Assembly (NCBI GenBank): GCA_910587665.1
Contig: CAJUMZ010000007.1
Coordinates: forward strand, 62,001-126,000
DNA: 64,000 nt
DNA from: an uncultured Muribaculum sp.
GTDB taxonomy: Bacteria; Bacteroidota; Bacteroidia; Bacteroidales; Muribaculaceae
Direction: 5' to 3'
The position numbers and the translations under genes were made by a program. The notes under the pieces are model-generated. The model saw nothing but the letters and a program-made list of their open reading frames with translations. It was not told the origin of the DNA and did not search any database. Shown piece after piece: positions 9,181 to 16,952 of the stretch. The stretch's first letter is position 1. Each line of letters begins with the position of its first letter.

Positions 9181-10097
9181 AACAATGGGAGTTCGAGCCC
9201 TTCACGGGCAATAATGGTGTTTGGAAATATCGCCTGCGCCTCTTTCAGATGCTGCACCTCGTCAGCGTAGCGCTTTGAGAAATGCCCGAGCACAAGCTGT
9301 CTTGCCCCGGCGGCAAGAGCTATACGCGCCGCCTCCGATGCGGTCGAGTGCCCCCTCTGCCGGGCTTTGTCCCGGTAATCGTCGGTGTAGGTAGCTTCAT
9401 GATACACGGTATGCACTCCCTCGATAGAGCGTGCAACCCGCTCGTCATAGACAGTATCGGAGCAATAGGCGTAGCTCATCACAGGGTCGGCGGGCGACGT
9501 GAGCGCGCTGTTCGGAATCACCCTGCCCTCAGCAGTCATCCAGTCGGCGCCTCCCTTTATCATCAGGTAATCTTTTATCGGAATGTTGTAAAACCTTACC
9601 ACGTCACCTTTAAGATGCCTCAATTTCGGCTTCTCGGCAAAAATAAAGCCGGCGCACGGCACACGATGATAGAGCGGGAACGAGGTGACAGTCAGTGCGT
9701 CACTCTCAAATATCACAGAACGCGCTTTGGGATCAAATACATTGTAACGCACGTCAAACGGGGTCTCCCGACAGAAAAAACCGATTATTCGCCTGAAAAT
9801 GTCGACTCCCTCAGAGGTAGTGTGTATCGTGACTTCACCGCCATCCTTTCCCGTAAGGGCAAGAGTGGATATAAGCCCCGGCAATCCGAGACAATGATCG
9901 CCATGCAGGTGAGAGAGGAATATGTGTCCGAGGCGCGAATATTTCAATCGCTGCCTGCGCATGGAAAGCTGGGCGCCCTCCCCGCAATCCACCATAAAAA
10001 GATTGTCACGGTAATCTATTACCTGACAACTCGGCAGATGGCGCAACGTCGGGGTAGCTGACCCGCAACCGAGATAATTTATCTGAAACTGTGACAT
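9177..10097 (-). CDS. rnz: Ribonuclease Z (tRNA 3'-endonuclease)
   Basis: Metallo-beta-lactamase-fold nuclease that trims the 3' trailer of tRNA precursors. The 306-aa product starts at the ATG at 10097 (MSQFQINYLGCGSATPTLRH), the standard N-terminus. A longer frame to 10127 would run upstream of the promoter. The zinc motif is FLSHLHGDHCLGLPG (HxHxDH), with further ligands in SYCSDTVYDE and LGHFSKRY near the C-terminus. The TATCTTTG element of an 81-bp repeat ends only a few bases before the ATG, so the transcript may be nearly leaderless. First gene of rnz-tadA-metH. Confidence 0.94.
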   Translation of the reverse strand: MSQFQINYLGCGSATPTLRHLPSCQVIDYRDNLFMVDCGEGAQLSMRRQRLKYSRLGHIFLSHLHGDHCLGLPGLISTLALTGKDGGEVTIHTTSEGVDIFRRIIGFFCRETPFDVRYNVFDPKARSVIFESDALTVTSFPLYHRVPCAGFIFAEKPKLRHLKGDVVRFYNIPIKDYLMIKGGADWMTAEGRVIPNSALTSPADPVMSYAYCSDTVYDERVARSIEGVHTVYHEATYTDDYRDKARQRGHSTASEAARIALAAGARQLVLGHFSKRYADEVQHLKEAQAIFPNTIIAREGLELPLL

Positions 10098-10101
10098 AAG
10101 G

Positions 10102-10182
10102 CAAAGATACGAATAAGTCGAATACAAAACGAAACTTGTTTAAGTTTTGTTGAGCGCAAGTATCTTGGGCGTAGCCAAAGAT
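10102..10182 (-). repeat. 81-bp dispersed repeat, copy A, carrying the rnz promoter
   Basis: Read on the minus strand this element runs from ATCTTTGGCT to TTCGTATCTTTG. It matches 41575-41655 (plus strand) at 74 of 81 positions by hand alignment. It contains an inverted repeat (CAAAAC...GTTTTG) and ends in a TATCTTTG -7 element just before rnz. The 22-bp promoter part (ATTCGACTTATTCGTATCTTTG) is present a second time immediately upstream, at 10178-10199, so copy A carries two tandem promoter-like segments. Confidence 0.85.
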
Positions 10183-10265
10183 ACGAATAAGTCGAATAAT
10201 AACACTCCACACATATTCTTATTAACAGTTTTATGGTTAAATTACGATAAAAACATCTCTTTGAT

Positions 10266-10296
10266 TTTGGTGGTAAAATTTTTAATCGTATCTTTG
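10266..10296 (+). promoter_or_regulatory. Consensus promoter for candidate small RNA 1
   Basis: TTTG (10266-10269), 19-bp spacer, TATCTTTG (10289-10296): an exact match to the Bacteroidetes consensus. Expected start of transcription is about 10303. Confidence 0.75.
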
Positions 10297-10302
10297 AAAT
10301 GT

Positions 10303-10368
10303 TTTTTCATAGGATTAGATTTTTAAGGTTTACAAAGGTGCAGTCATCGTGAGATGATCGCACCTTTC
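10303..10368 (+). ncRNA. Candidate small RNA 1 (TTTTTCATAG-type, GNRA-capped hairpin)
   Basis: About 65 nt following a consensus promoter. It starts with a U-rich segment, TTTTTTCATAGGATTAGATT, then AAGGTTTA, and ends with hairpin 10337-10364. The stem pairs GGTGC with GCACC and TCATC with GATGA and is closed by a GTGA (GNRA) tetraloop. A paralogue with the same 5' segment but a different 3' stem lies at 63339-63410. The pyruvate:ferredoxin oxidoreductase gene downstream has its own promoter at 10437-10468, so this looks like an independent RNA rather than that gene's leader. The U tract after the hairpin is weak, so the 3' end is uncertain. Confidence 0.6.
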
Positions 10369-10436
10369 ATCTCATTAATATTTAGTTAAATATAAGATTC
10401 CCCCATACTTTTTATATCAAAACGGATGACATTATT

Positions 10437-10468
10437 TTTGGTGTTTAACGGATTAATAATTAAATTTG
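10437..10468 (+). promoter_or_regulatory. Consensus promoter of the pyruvate:ferredoxin oxidoreductase gene
   Basis: TTTG (10437-10440), 20-bp spacer, TAAATTTG (10461-10468): an exact consensus match. The predicted 5' UTR is about 58 nt before the ATG at 10533. The stretch 10369-10436 is AT-rich with nothing else recognisable. Confidence 0.75.
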
Positions 10469-10532
10469 TGGGCAAAATTAAAACCTGAAAAACGAGATAC
10501 AAATATTTTCCTATAAAATAGATTACACGATT

Positions 10533-13500
10533 ATGAGTAAAGAAAAGAAATTCTTGACCTGTGATGGTAATCAGGCTGCCGCTCATGTGAGCTACATGTT
10601 CTCTGAGGTGGCGGCGATCTACCCCATCACCCCCTCTTCCACAATGGCGGAGTATGTAGATGAATGGGCTGCCGCAGGTCGTAAAAACATCTTTGGCGAA
10701 ACCGTTCTTGTACAAGAAATGCAGTCGGAAGGCGGTGCTGCAGGCGCCGTTCACGGTTCACTTCAGGCAGGTGCCCTTACCACCACTTACACTGCATCGC
10801 AGGGTCTCCTTCTTATGATCCCCAACATGTATAAGATTGCAGGTGAATTACTTCCCTGTGTATTCCATGTTTCGGCTCGTACACTTGCCTCTCATGCTCT
10901 TAGCATCTTTGGCGACCACCAGGATGTAATGTCAGTGCGTCAGACCGGTTTTGCGATGCTTGCTGAAGGTTCTGTTCAGGAAGTAATGGATCTCGCCGGT
11001 GTAGCTCATCTCGCAACCATAAAGTCACGTGTGCCTTTTGTCAACTTCTTCGACGGCTTCCGCACCTCTCATGAGATCCAGAAGATCGAGGCTCTTGACA
11101 ACGACGATCTCGCTCCCCTATTGGACCGCGAGGCTCTTGCCGATTTCCGCAACCGTGCGCTCAACCCCAACAATCCCGTGGCACGCGGCATGGCTGAAAA
11201 CGGCGACGTATTCTTCCAGCACCGTGAGGCAAGCAACAAATATTACGAGGCAGTCCCCGCAATCGTTGAGGACTACATGAACAAAATTTCGGAAATCACC
11301 GGTCGCAAGTACGGCTTGTTCAACTACTACGGTGATCCTGAGGCTGAGCGTGTCATCATCGCAATGGGCTCTGTTACCCAGGCCGCCCAGGAGGCTATCG
11401 ACTATCTCGTTTCTCAAGGCGAGAAAGTGGGTCTTGTGTCAGTTCACCTGTATCGCCCCTTCTCTGCAAAGCACTTCCTTGCAGCAGTGCCCAAGACAGC
11501 GAAGAAAATCGCCGTGCTTGACCGCACCAAGGAGCCCGGAGCCAATGGCGAACCCCTTTACCTCGACGTGGTTGAATGCTACCGCGGCGTAGAAAACGCC
11601 CCTGTAATCGTAGGCGGCCGTTATGGTCTTGCTTCAAAGGACACCACTCCCGCACAGATCCTCTCCGTATACGAGAATCTTGCACTTCCCGAGCCTAAGA
11701 ACCAGTTCTCGCTCGGTATCGTTGACGACGTGACTTTCATGTCGCTCCCGATGAAGGAAGAGGTTGCCCTCGGCGATCCCAGCACTTACGAGGCTAAGTT
11801 CTTCGGTCTTGGTGCTGACGGTACTGTGGGCGCCAACAAGAACTCAGTTAAGATTATCGGTGAAAACACCAACAAGTATTGCCAGGCTTACTTCGCCTAC
11901 GACTCCAAGAAGTCAGGCGGTTTCACCTGCTCTCACCTGCGTTTCGGCGACAAGCCCATCCGCTCTACCTATCTGGTGACCACTCCTAACTTCGTGGCAT
12001 GCCACGTTCAGGCTTATCTCCATATGTATGACGTTACCCGCGGTCTCCGCGACAACGGTACATTCCTTCTCAACACCATCTGGGAAGGCGAGGAGCTTGC
12101 CAAGAACCTCCCCAACAAGGTAAAACGCTACTTCGCAGAACACAACATCACCGTATACTACATCAATGCTACCAAGATTGCTCAGGAGATCGGTCTCGGC
12201 AACCGTACCAACACCATCCTCCAGTCGGCATTCTTCCGCATCACCGAGGTAATCCCCGTTGACCTTGCCATCGAGCAGATGAAGAAATTCATCGTGAAGA
12301 GCTACGGTAAGAAGGGCCAGGATGTTGTCGACAAGAACTATGCAGCTGTTGACCGCGGTGGAGAGTACAAGAAGCTCGACGTAGATCCCGCATGGAAGAC
12401 CCTTCAGGATGATCCGGCAGTCGCCAACAACGATCCCGAATTCATCAACAAGGTAGTACGCCCCATCAACGCACAGGACGGCGACCTTCTCCCCGTATCG
12501 GCATTTGTCAACGAGCCCGATGGAACATGGCAGCAGGGTACCGCCAAATATGAGAAGCGCGGTGTTGCTGCATTCGTCCCCGAGTGGATCGAAGAAAACT
12601 GTATCCAGTGCAACAAGTGTGCTTACGTTTGTCCTCACGCTTCAATCCGCCCGTTTGTAATCACTCCGGAGGAAATGGCGAAGGCTCCTTTCGGCGAAAA
12701 CTCGACTATCCCCGCTATCGGCAAGACATTCACCGGCATGCGCTTCATGCAGGCGGTTGACGTGCTCGACTGTCTCGGTTGCGGTAACTGCGTTGACGTA
12801 TGTCCCGGCAAGAAGGGCGAGAAGGCTCTCGTTATGAAGCCTCTTGAAACTCAGCTCGAAATCCAGAAGAATTGGGAATACTGCGTTGCCGAAGTCAAGT
12901 CTAAGGCAAGCCTTGTTGACGTGAAGGCTAATGTGAAGAACTCTCAGTTCGCCACTCCGCTCTTTGAATTCTCAGGCGCATGCTCAGGCTGCGGTGAGAC
13001 TCCCTATGTGAAGCTCATCACCCAGCTCTTCGGCGACCGCGAGATAGTTGCCAACGCTACCGGCTGTAGCTCTATCTACTCCGGTTCCGTGCCTTCAACT
13101 CCTTACACCAAGGATGAAAACGGTCGTGGTCCCGCATGGGCTAACTCACTCTTCGAAGACTTCTGCGAATTTGGTCTTGGTATGACTCTCGCCAATGAGA
13201 AGATGCGTGCGCGCCTCGACGCTGATGTACGCGCACTTCTCGATTGCCCCAAGTGCAGCGACGAAATCAAGGCTCTCGCTACTCAGTGGCTTGACGAGAA
13301 AGACAACGCCGACCGTAGCCGCGAAATATCCGACAAGCTTGTTCCCCTTATGGAAGCTTGCGGTTGCGACGCTTGCAAGAAGGTGCTCGAGCTCAAGCAC
13401 TTCCTCATCAAGCGCAGCCAGTGGATCATCGGTGGTGACGGCGCATCTTACGATATAGGCTTCGGTGGTCTCGACCATGTGATCGCATCAGGCAAGGATG

Positions 13501-14105
13501 TCAACATCCTCGTGCTCGACACTGAGGTTTACTCCAACACCGGCGGTCAGTCGTCAAAGGCAACCCCGCTCGGCGCAATCGCCAAGTTTGCGGCTTCAGG
13601 CAAGCGCATCCGCAAGAAAGACCTCGGTCTTATCGCCACTACCTACGGATATGTATATGTAGCTCAGATCGCTATGGGTGCCGACCAGGCTCAGACCCTC
13701 AAGGCTATCCGCGAGGCAGAGGCTTACGACGGACCGTCACTGATCATCGCTTATGCTCCCTGTATCAACCACGGTATCAAGGCAGGCATGGGCAAGGCTC
13801 AGCAGGAAGAGGCCAACGCAGTCGCTTGCGGTTACTGGCATCTCTGGCGTTACAACCCCGCTGCAGAGCTTGAAGGCAAGAACCCCTTCACCCTCGACAG
13901 CAAGCAGCCCAATTGGGATGAGTTTGAAAACTTCCTCAAGGGCGAGGTACGTTACGCATCCGTAATGAAGCAGTATCCCGCAGAGGCAGCCGAACTCTTC
14001 GCAGAGGCAAAGGCTAACGCTCAGTGGCGCTACAACAACTACCGTCGTCTCGCCCAGCAGCAGTGGGGCATCGACCCGGAAGTTCAGACAATCGAAAACA
14101 AGTAA
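10533..14105 (+). CDS. nifJ: Pyruvate:ferredoxin (flavodoxin) oxidoreductase
   Basis: Single-chain enzyme (1190 aa) that oxidatively decarboxylates pyruvate to acetyl-CoA and CO2, passing electrons to ferredoxin; a central step of anaerobic catabolism. N-terminal pyruvate-binding domains (YPITPSSTMAEYVDEWAA) are followed by the gamma domain and a two-cluster ferredoxin insert: CIQCNKCAYVCP near residue 690 and CLGCGNCVDVCP near 748. The TPP domain begins with the cluster-binding CSGCGETPY and carries GDGASYDIGFGGLDHV (~968) plus EVYSNTGGQSSKATP. Codon choice is strongly biased (many CTC, GGT, CGC, AAG), unlike its neighbours, which suggests high expression. Monocistronic, with its own promoter and a strong terminator. 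Confidence 0.97.
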   Translation: MSKEKKFLTCDGNQAAAHVSYMFSEVAAIYPITPSSTMAEYVDEWAAAGRKNIFGETVLVQEMQSEGGAAGAVHGSLQAGALTTTYTASQGLLLMIPNMYKIAGELLPCVFHVSARTLASHALSIFGDHQDVMSVRQTGFAMLAEGSVQEVMDLAGVAHLATIKSRVPFVNFFDGFRTSHEIQKIEALDNDDLAPLLDREALADFRNRALNPNNPVARGMAENGDVFFQHREASNKYYEAVPAIVEDYMNKISEITGRKYGLFNYYGDPEAERVIIAMGSVTQAAQEAIDYLVSQGEKVGLVSVHLYRPFSAKHFLAAVPKTAKKIAVLDRTKEPGANGEPLYLDVVECYRGVENAPVIVGGRYGLASKDTTPAQILSVYENLALPEPKNQFSLGIVDDVTFMSLPMKEEVALGDPSTYEAKFFGLGADGTVGANKNSVKIIGENTNKYCQAYFAYDSKKSGGFTCSHLRFGDKPIRSTYLVTTPNFVACHVQAYLHMYDVTRGLRDNGTFLLNTIWEGEELAKNLPNKVKRYFAEHNITVYYINATKIAQEIGLGNRTNTILQSAFFRITEVIPVDLAIEQMKKFIVKSYGKKGQDVVDKNYAAVDRGGEYKKLDVDPAWKTLQDDPAVANNDPEFINKVVRPINAQDGDLLPVSAFVNEPDGTWQQGTAKYEKRGVAAFVPEWIEENCIQCNKCAYVCPHASIRPFVITPEEMAKAPFGENSTIPAIGKTFTGMRFMQAVDVLDCLGCGNCVDVCPGKKGEKALVMKPLETQLEIQKNWEYCVAEVKSKASLVDVKANVKNSQFATPLFEFSGACSGCGETPYVKLITQLFGDREIVANATGCSSIYSGSVPSTPYTKDENGRGPAWANSLFEDFCEFGLGMTLANEKMRARLDADVRALLDCPKCSDEIKALATQWLDEKDNADRSREISDKLVPLMEACGCDACKKVLELKHFLIKRSQWIIGGDGASYDIGFGGLDHVIASGKDVNILVLDTEVYSNTGGQSSKATPLGAIAKFAASGKRIRKKDLGLIATTYGYVYVAQIAMGADQAQTLKAIREAEAYDGPSLIIAYAPCINHGIKAGMGKAQQEEANAVACGYWHLWRYNPAAELEGKNPFTLDSKQPNWDEFENFLKGEVRYASVMKQYPAEAAELFAEAKANAQWRYNNYRRLAQQQWGIDPEVQTIENK

Positions 14106-14131
14106 TCCCCATTACTTACACTAACACCACA

Positions 14132-14162
14132 GAGGGTGCGATTCAACTCGAATCGCACCCTC
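14132..14162 (+). terminator. Rho-independent terminator after nifJ
   Basis: Perfect 13-bp stem (GAGGGTGCGATTC / GAATCGCACCCTC) with a 5-nt loop, followed by ATCTTTTC, 26 bp beyond the stop codon. Confidence 0.9.
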
Positions 14163-14285
14163 ATCTTTTCCCACCCATCCAACACCATATCTCTATGACG
14201 CATGGCGACCGCACACTCACATTCTCCCCAATAAATATATACCCGCATCCTCAAATTTACTTCCAAGTATATTCTATAAATTCAA

Positions 14286-14315
14286 TTGTTACTTCAAAAA
14301 ATCTTACTAACTTTG
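14286..14315 (+). promoter_or_regulatory. Promoter of the GATC restriction-modification operon
   Basis: TTG (14286-14288), 19-bp spacer, TAACTTTG (14308-14315). Transcription should begin near 14322, about 170 nt before the first methyltransferase codon. Confidence 0.65.
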
Positions 14316-14321
14316 TGTATA

Positions 14322-14494
14322 GGATAACTATAAACATTTGAAAATGGCCAATAGGGTTAACTACGGCAGGCTAAGCCGCTAAATCAATTAAACTCGGAAA
14401 CTTCAGATGCAGCCGTTATTGGTTCGGCCAACCTTCAAATTTCTGCGCTGGAGTTTTTGTTTTATTAGCTTATAACTAAGTGGCATTACAAACC
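14322..14494 (+). other. Long, possibly structured 5' leader of the restriction-modification operon
   Basis: Between the predicted transcription start and the methyltransferase ATG there is ~170 nt with no long gene. It contains a 12-codon frame (14344-14382, MANRVNYGRLSR) with unknown translation. It also has a small hairpin CGGC/GCCG at 14364-14378, a possible long-range pairing of CCAATA (14348-14353) with TATTGG (14417-14422), and AAACTC (14390-14395) able to pair with GAGTTT (14451-14456), which is followed by a T-rich tract. These features could form a leader peptide or attenuator. No comparative support is available here. Confidence 0.3.
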
Positions 14495-15427
14495 ATGACA
14501 AAAACGAATGCTAAGCCATTCCTAAAATGGGCTGGTGGTAAAACACAATTGCTTCCAACCATTAACTCATTCCTACCCAATACATTCAAAGGAGAGAATG
14601 ATGTCACCTACATCGAACCATTTGTCGGCGGAGGTGCTATGCTATTTTATATGCTACAAAAATACCCGAATATTAGACGTGCTGTAATTAATGATATCAA
14701 TTCTCACCTTATCAAAACCTACAGTGTCATAAGAGATGAGCCATACTCCTTGATAGAAGCCTTGACTGAACTGCAAACTACATTTAAGGCATTGAAATAC
14801 CATGACAAGCAAAAAGAACTCTATCTTGATATTAGGAACCGATTCAATCAGCACCCTTTGACAGATGTTGAAGAAGCGTCTTATATGATATTCCTTAATA
14901 GGACTTGTTTCAATGGACTATACCGAGAAAATTCCAATGGTGGTTTTAATGTACCATTTGGACGTTATTCAAATCCTACGATATGTGATGATGAATTGAT
15001 TCTTGCCGATAGCGAATTGTTACAAAGGGTTGAGATATTGAATGGAGACTTCTCCCATACTGCCGAGTATATACAAGGATATACATTTTTTTATTTCGAC
15101 CCTCCTTATCGACCTCTTGATGCAACATCAAGTTTCAATTCTTATGTAAAAGAATCTTTTAATGATAACGAGCAAATTCGGTTAAAAGATTTCTATTCAG
15201 CTCTATCAGACGAAGGATGCTATGTAATGCTCAGCAACTCTGATTGTAGAGGTCGGAATGCTGAAGATGATTTCTTTGACAGACTATATGAAAACTTTTT
15301 CATAGAAAGAGTCTATGCCAAAAGGTGTATAAATGCTAACGCGGCTAAACGCGGGACCTTAACCGAGTTATTAATTAGAAATTACGAAAACTATCAGGGA
15401 GAACCTGCAAACCTTTTCAATATTTGA
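14495..15427 (+). CDS. DpnM-type DNA adenine methyltransferase (GATC)
   Basis: Methylates adenine N6 in GATC, protecting the host from the endonucleases encoded next door. It is an alpha-class Dam/DpnM-family enzyme of 310 aa. The AdoMet-binding motif is FLKWAGGKTQLL (residues 9-20) and the catalytic motif is DPPY (202-205), in the order typical of DpnM and Dam. The EPFVGGGAM segment (41-49) and FNVPFGRY (151-158) are also family features. I use the ATG at 14495; an in-frame GTG at 14480 is possible. Low G+C relative to the flanks suggests acquisition by transfer. Three bases separate it from the DpnII-type endonuclease gene. Confidence 0.92.
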   Translation: MTKTNAKPFLKWAGGKTQLLPTINSFLPNTFKGENDVTYIEPFVGGGAMLFYMLQKYPNIRRAVINDINSHLIKTYSVIRDEPYSLIEALTELQTTFKALKYHDKQKELYLDIRNRFNQHPLTDVEEASYMIFLNRTCFNGLYRENSNGGFNVPFGRYSNPTICDDELILADSELLQRVEILNGDFSHTAEYIQGYTFFYFDPPYRPLDATSSFNSYVKESFNDNEQIRLKDFYSALSDEGCYVMLSNSDCRGRNAEDDFFDRLYENFFIERVYAKRCINANAAKRGTLTELLIRNYENYQGEPANLFNI

Positions 15428-15430
15428 ATT

Positions 15431-16258
15431 ATGGCAGATCGATTCACCGATTTCATGATACCACTGAAAGAAACCCACTTTTCCTTGAAAGATTATGTAG
15501 ATTTTCCAAAGGTTGTAGCGAATGTTGAGGCTATATCAATAAAGCTCAATCAACTCAATTATCTGATTGGGCAAGGTGATATGGCTACTGCGGTTAAGCG
15601 TCTATGGGATGAGAATCCCAAGGTGTTCTCGGTTTTGGATGTTCTTATAGCAGTACGCACCAAGGATAGAAAGAAAGCCATTGATGCGTATGGAAATACG
15701 CATTTGGTCAGCGAGTACTTCAAATCTCCTGAGCAAGTGACGACATTTCTTAATGAGACAGGGCTCACAAATATATTCCAAAACAAGCAAATCAAGAATC
15801 TTGTTGATTACGTTTTTGGAGTTGAAGTAGGCCTTGATTCCAATGCTCGCAAGAACAGAGGTGGCCACATCATGGAAGATCTCGTTGCAAATATCCTGAC
15901 ACAAAACGGAATCGAATTCGATCAGGAGGTCTATTACACAGAATTCCCTGAGATAGTCAGAGCTTTGGGTGCTGATAACAAGCGATTTGATTTCGTTATT
16001 CGAACCTTGGAGAAGACATATCTTATCGAAGCCAATTTTTATACCGGAGGTGGATCTAAGCTAAACGAGGTAGCACGTTCATATTCAGAACTTGCCCCGA
16101 AAATAAACGCAGTTCCCGGTTTTGAATTCGTTTGGATAACAGACGGTATCGGATGGAAAGATGCGAGAAACAAGCTCGAAGAAGCCTTCGCACATATTCC
16201 GAGCGTGTATAATCTCACAAACATTCAAGAACTTGTAACCATATTGAAGAATGATTAG
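15431..16258 (+). CDS. DpnII/MboI-type restriction endonuclease (GATC)
   Basis: Predicted to cut unmethylated GATC. The 275-aa protein matches the DpnII family along its length. The C-terminal catalytic part reads KRFDFVIRTLEKTYLIEANFY (D187, then E200-A-N202), followed by GGGSKLNEVARSYSEL, which is the family's most conserved block. The N-terminal ~130 residues are a helical recognition domain. The gene lies between its cognate methyltransferase and a MutH-type nuclease and overlaps the latter by 8 bp. Specificity is inferred from family and neighbours. Low G+C like the rest of the island. Confidence 0.9.
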   Translation: MADRFTDFMIPLKETHFSLKDYVDFPKVVANVEAISIKLNQLNYLIGQGDMATAVKRLWDENPKVFSVLDVLIAVRTKDRKKAIDAYGNTHLVSEYFKSPEQVTTFLNETGLTNIFQNKQIKNLVDYVFGVEVGLDSNARKNRGGHIMEDLVANILTQNGIEFDQEVYYTEFPEIVRALGADNKRFDFVIRTLEKTYLIEANFYTGGGSKLNEVARSYSELAPKINAVPGFEFVWITDGIGWKDARNKLEEAFAHIPSVYNLTNIQELVTILKND

Positions 16259-16952
16259 TAGTAAAGTGATAGAGGTTCTTACTCCTCTTTTTAATATTGT
16301 TAACAATGCAAGAGGTAAAACCATAAGGCAGATAAAGGAAGAACTCTTTATTGGTGATAAGTGCAGGATGAAAAAAGGAGCATCTGGATTAATTGTCGAA
16401 AACTTACTTGGTATAGAAAACAACAATCGAGATGAAGCTGATTTGCCCCAAATTGGCTGCGAGATCAAGATTCTGCCATTACAAAAGAATAAGGATGGCT
16501 CTGTTAAAGCGAAAGAACCGACTGCAATTCAGATGATTAATTATTGCGAAGTTGCCAAAGAGACATGGGAAACGGCAAAAATTAGAAGTAAGATTAATCT
16601 AACATTTTGGGTAGTTTATCTTGCAAAAGTTGATGGAAAGCCTAAACAACAAGATGATTATTTGATTATTGATTATTTCCTTGATCACCCATCCGATGTA
16701 CAAAATGGAGTCTTCAAAACTGATTGGGAGGAAATTCAATCATACATCAAGCGTGGCGATGCAGACAAACTTTCATGTAGTATGGGAGTCTATCTTGAAC
16801 CAAAAACTAAAGGTGCAAGCAATCAAGATAAAACGGATGCGCCCGACGGGAAGGGTGGAATAACGCGTGCTCGAAGAAGAGCGTTCTACTACAAGAAAAA
16901 TTATACCAATACACAAATAATTCCAAATCTGGATTTATCAGCTATTAAATGA
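16251..16952 (+). CDS. MutH/Sau3AI-family endonuclease
   Basis: 233 aa, about the size of E. coli MutH (229 aa) and half of Sau3AI, so it has a single MutH domain. The active site is intact: E50 in SGLIVENLLG, D64 and E71-I-K73 in DLPQIGCEIKILPL. This reproduces the MutH E-x13-D-x6-E-x-K spacing exactly. MutH and Sau3AI both act at unmethylated GATC. The rest of the E. coli methyl-directed repair context is not visible here, and its place between a DpnII nuclease and a DpnA methyltransferase points to restriction rather than mismatch repair. A Lys/Arg-rich C-terminus follows. The start overlaps the DpnII-type gene by 8 bp and the stop overlaps the next gene by 4 bp, so the genes are translationally coupled. 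Confidence 0.85.
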   Translation: MISSKVIEVLTPLFNIVNNARGKTIRQIKEELFIGDKCRMKKGASGLIVENLLGIENNNRDEADLPQIGCEIKILPLQKNKDGSVKAKEPTAIQMINYCEVAKETWETAKIRSKINLTFWVVYLAKVDGKPKQQDDYLIIDYFLDHPSDVQNGVFKTDWEEIQSYIKRGDADKLSCSMGVYLEPKTKGASNQDKTDAPDGKGGITRARRRAFYYKKNYTNTQIIPNLDLSAIK

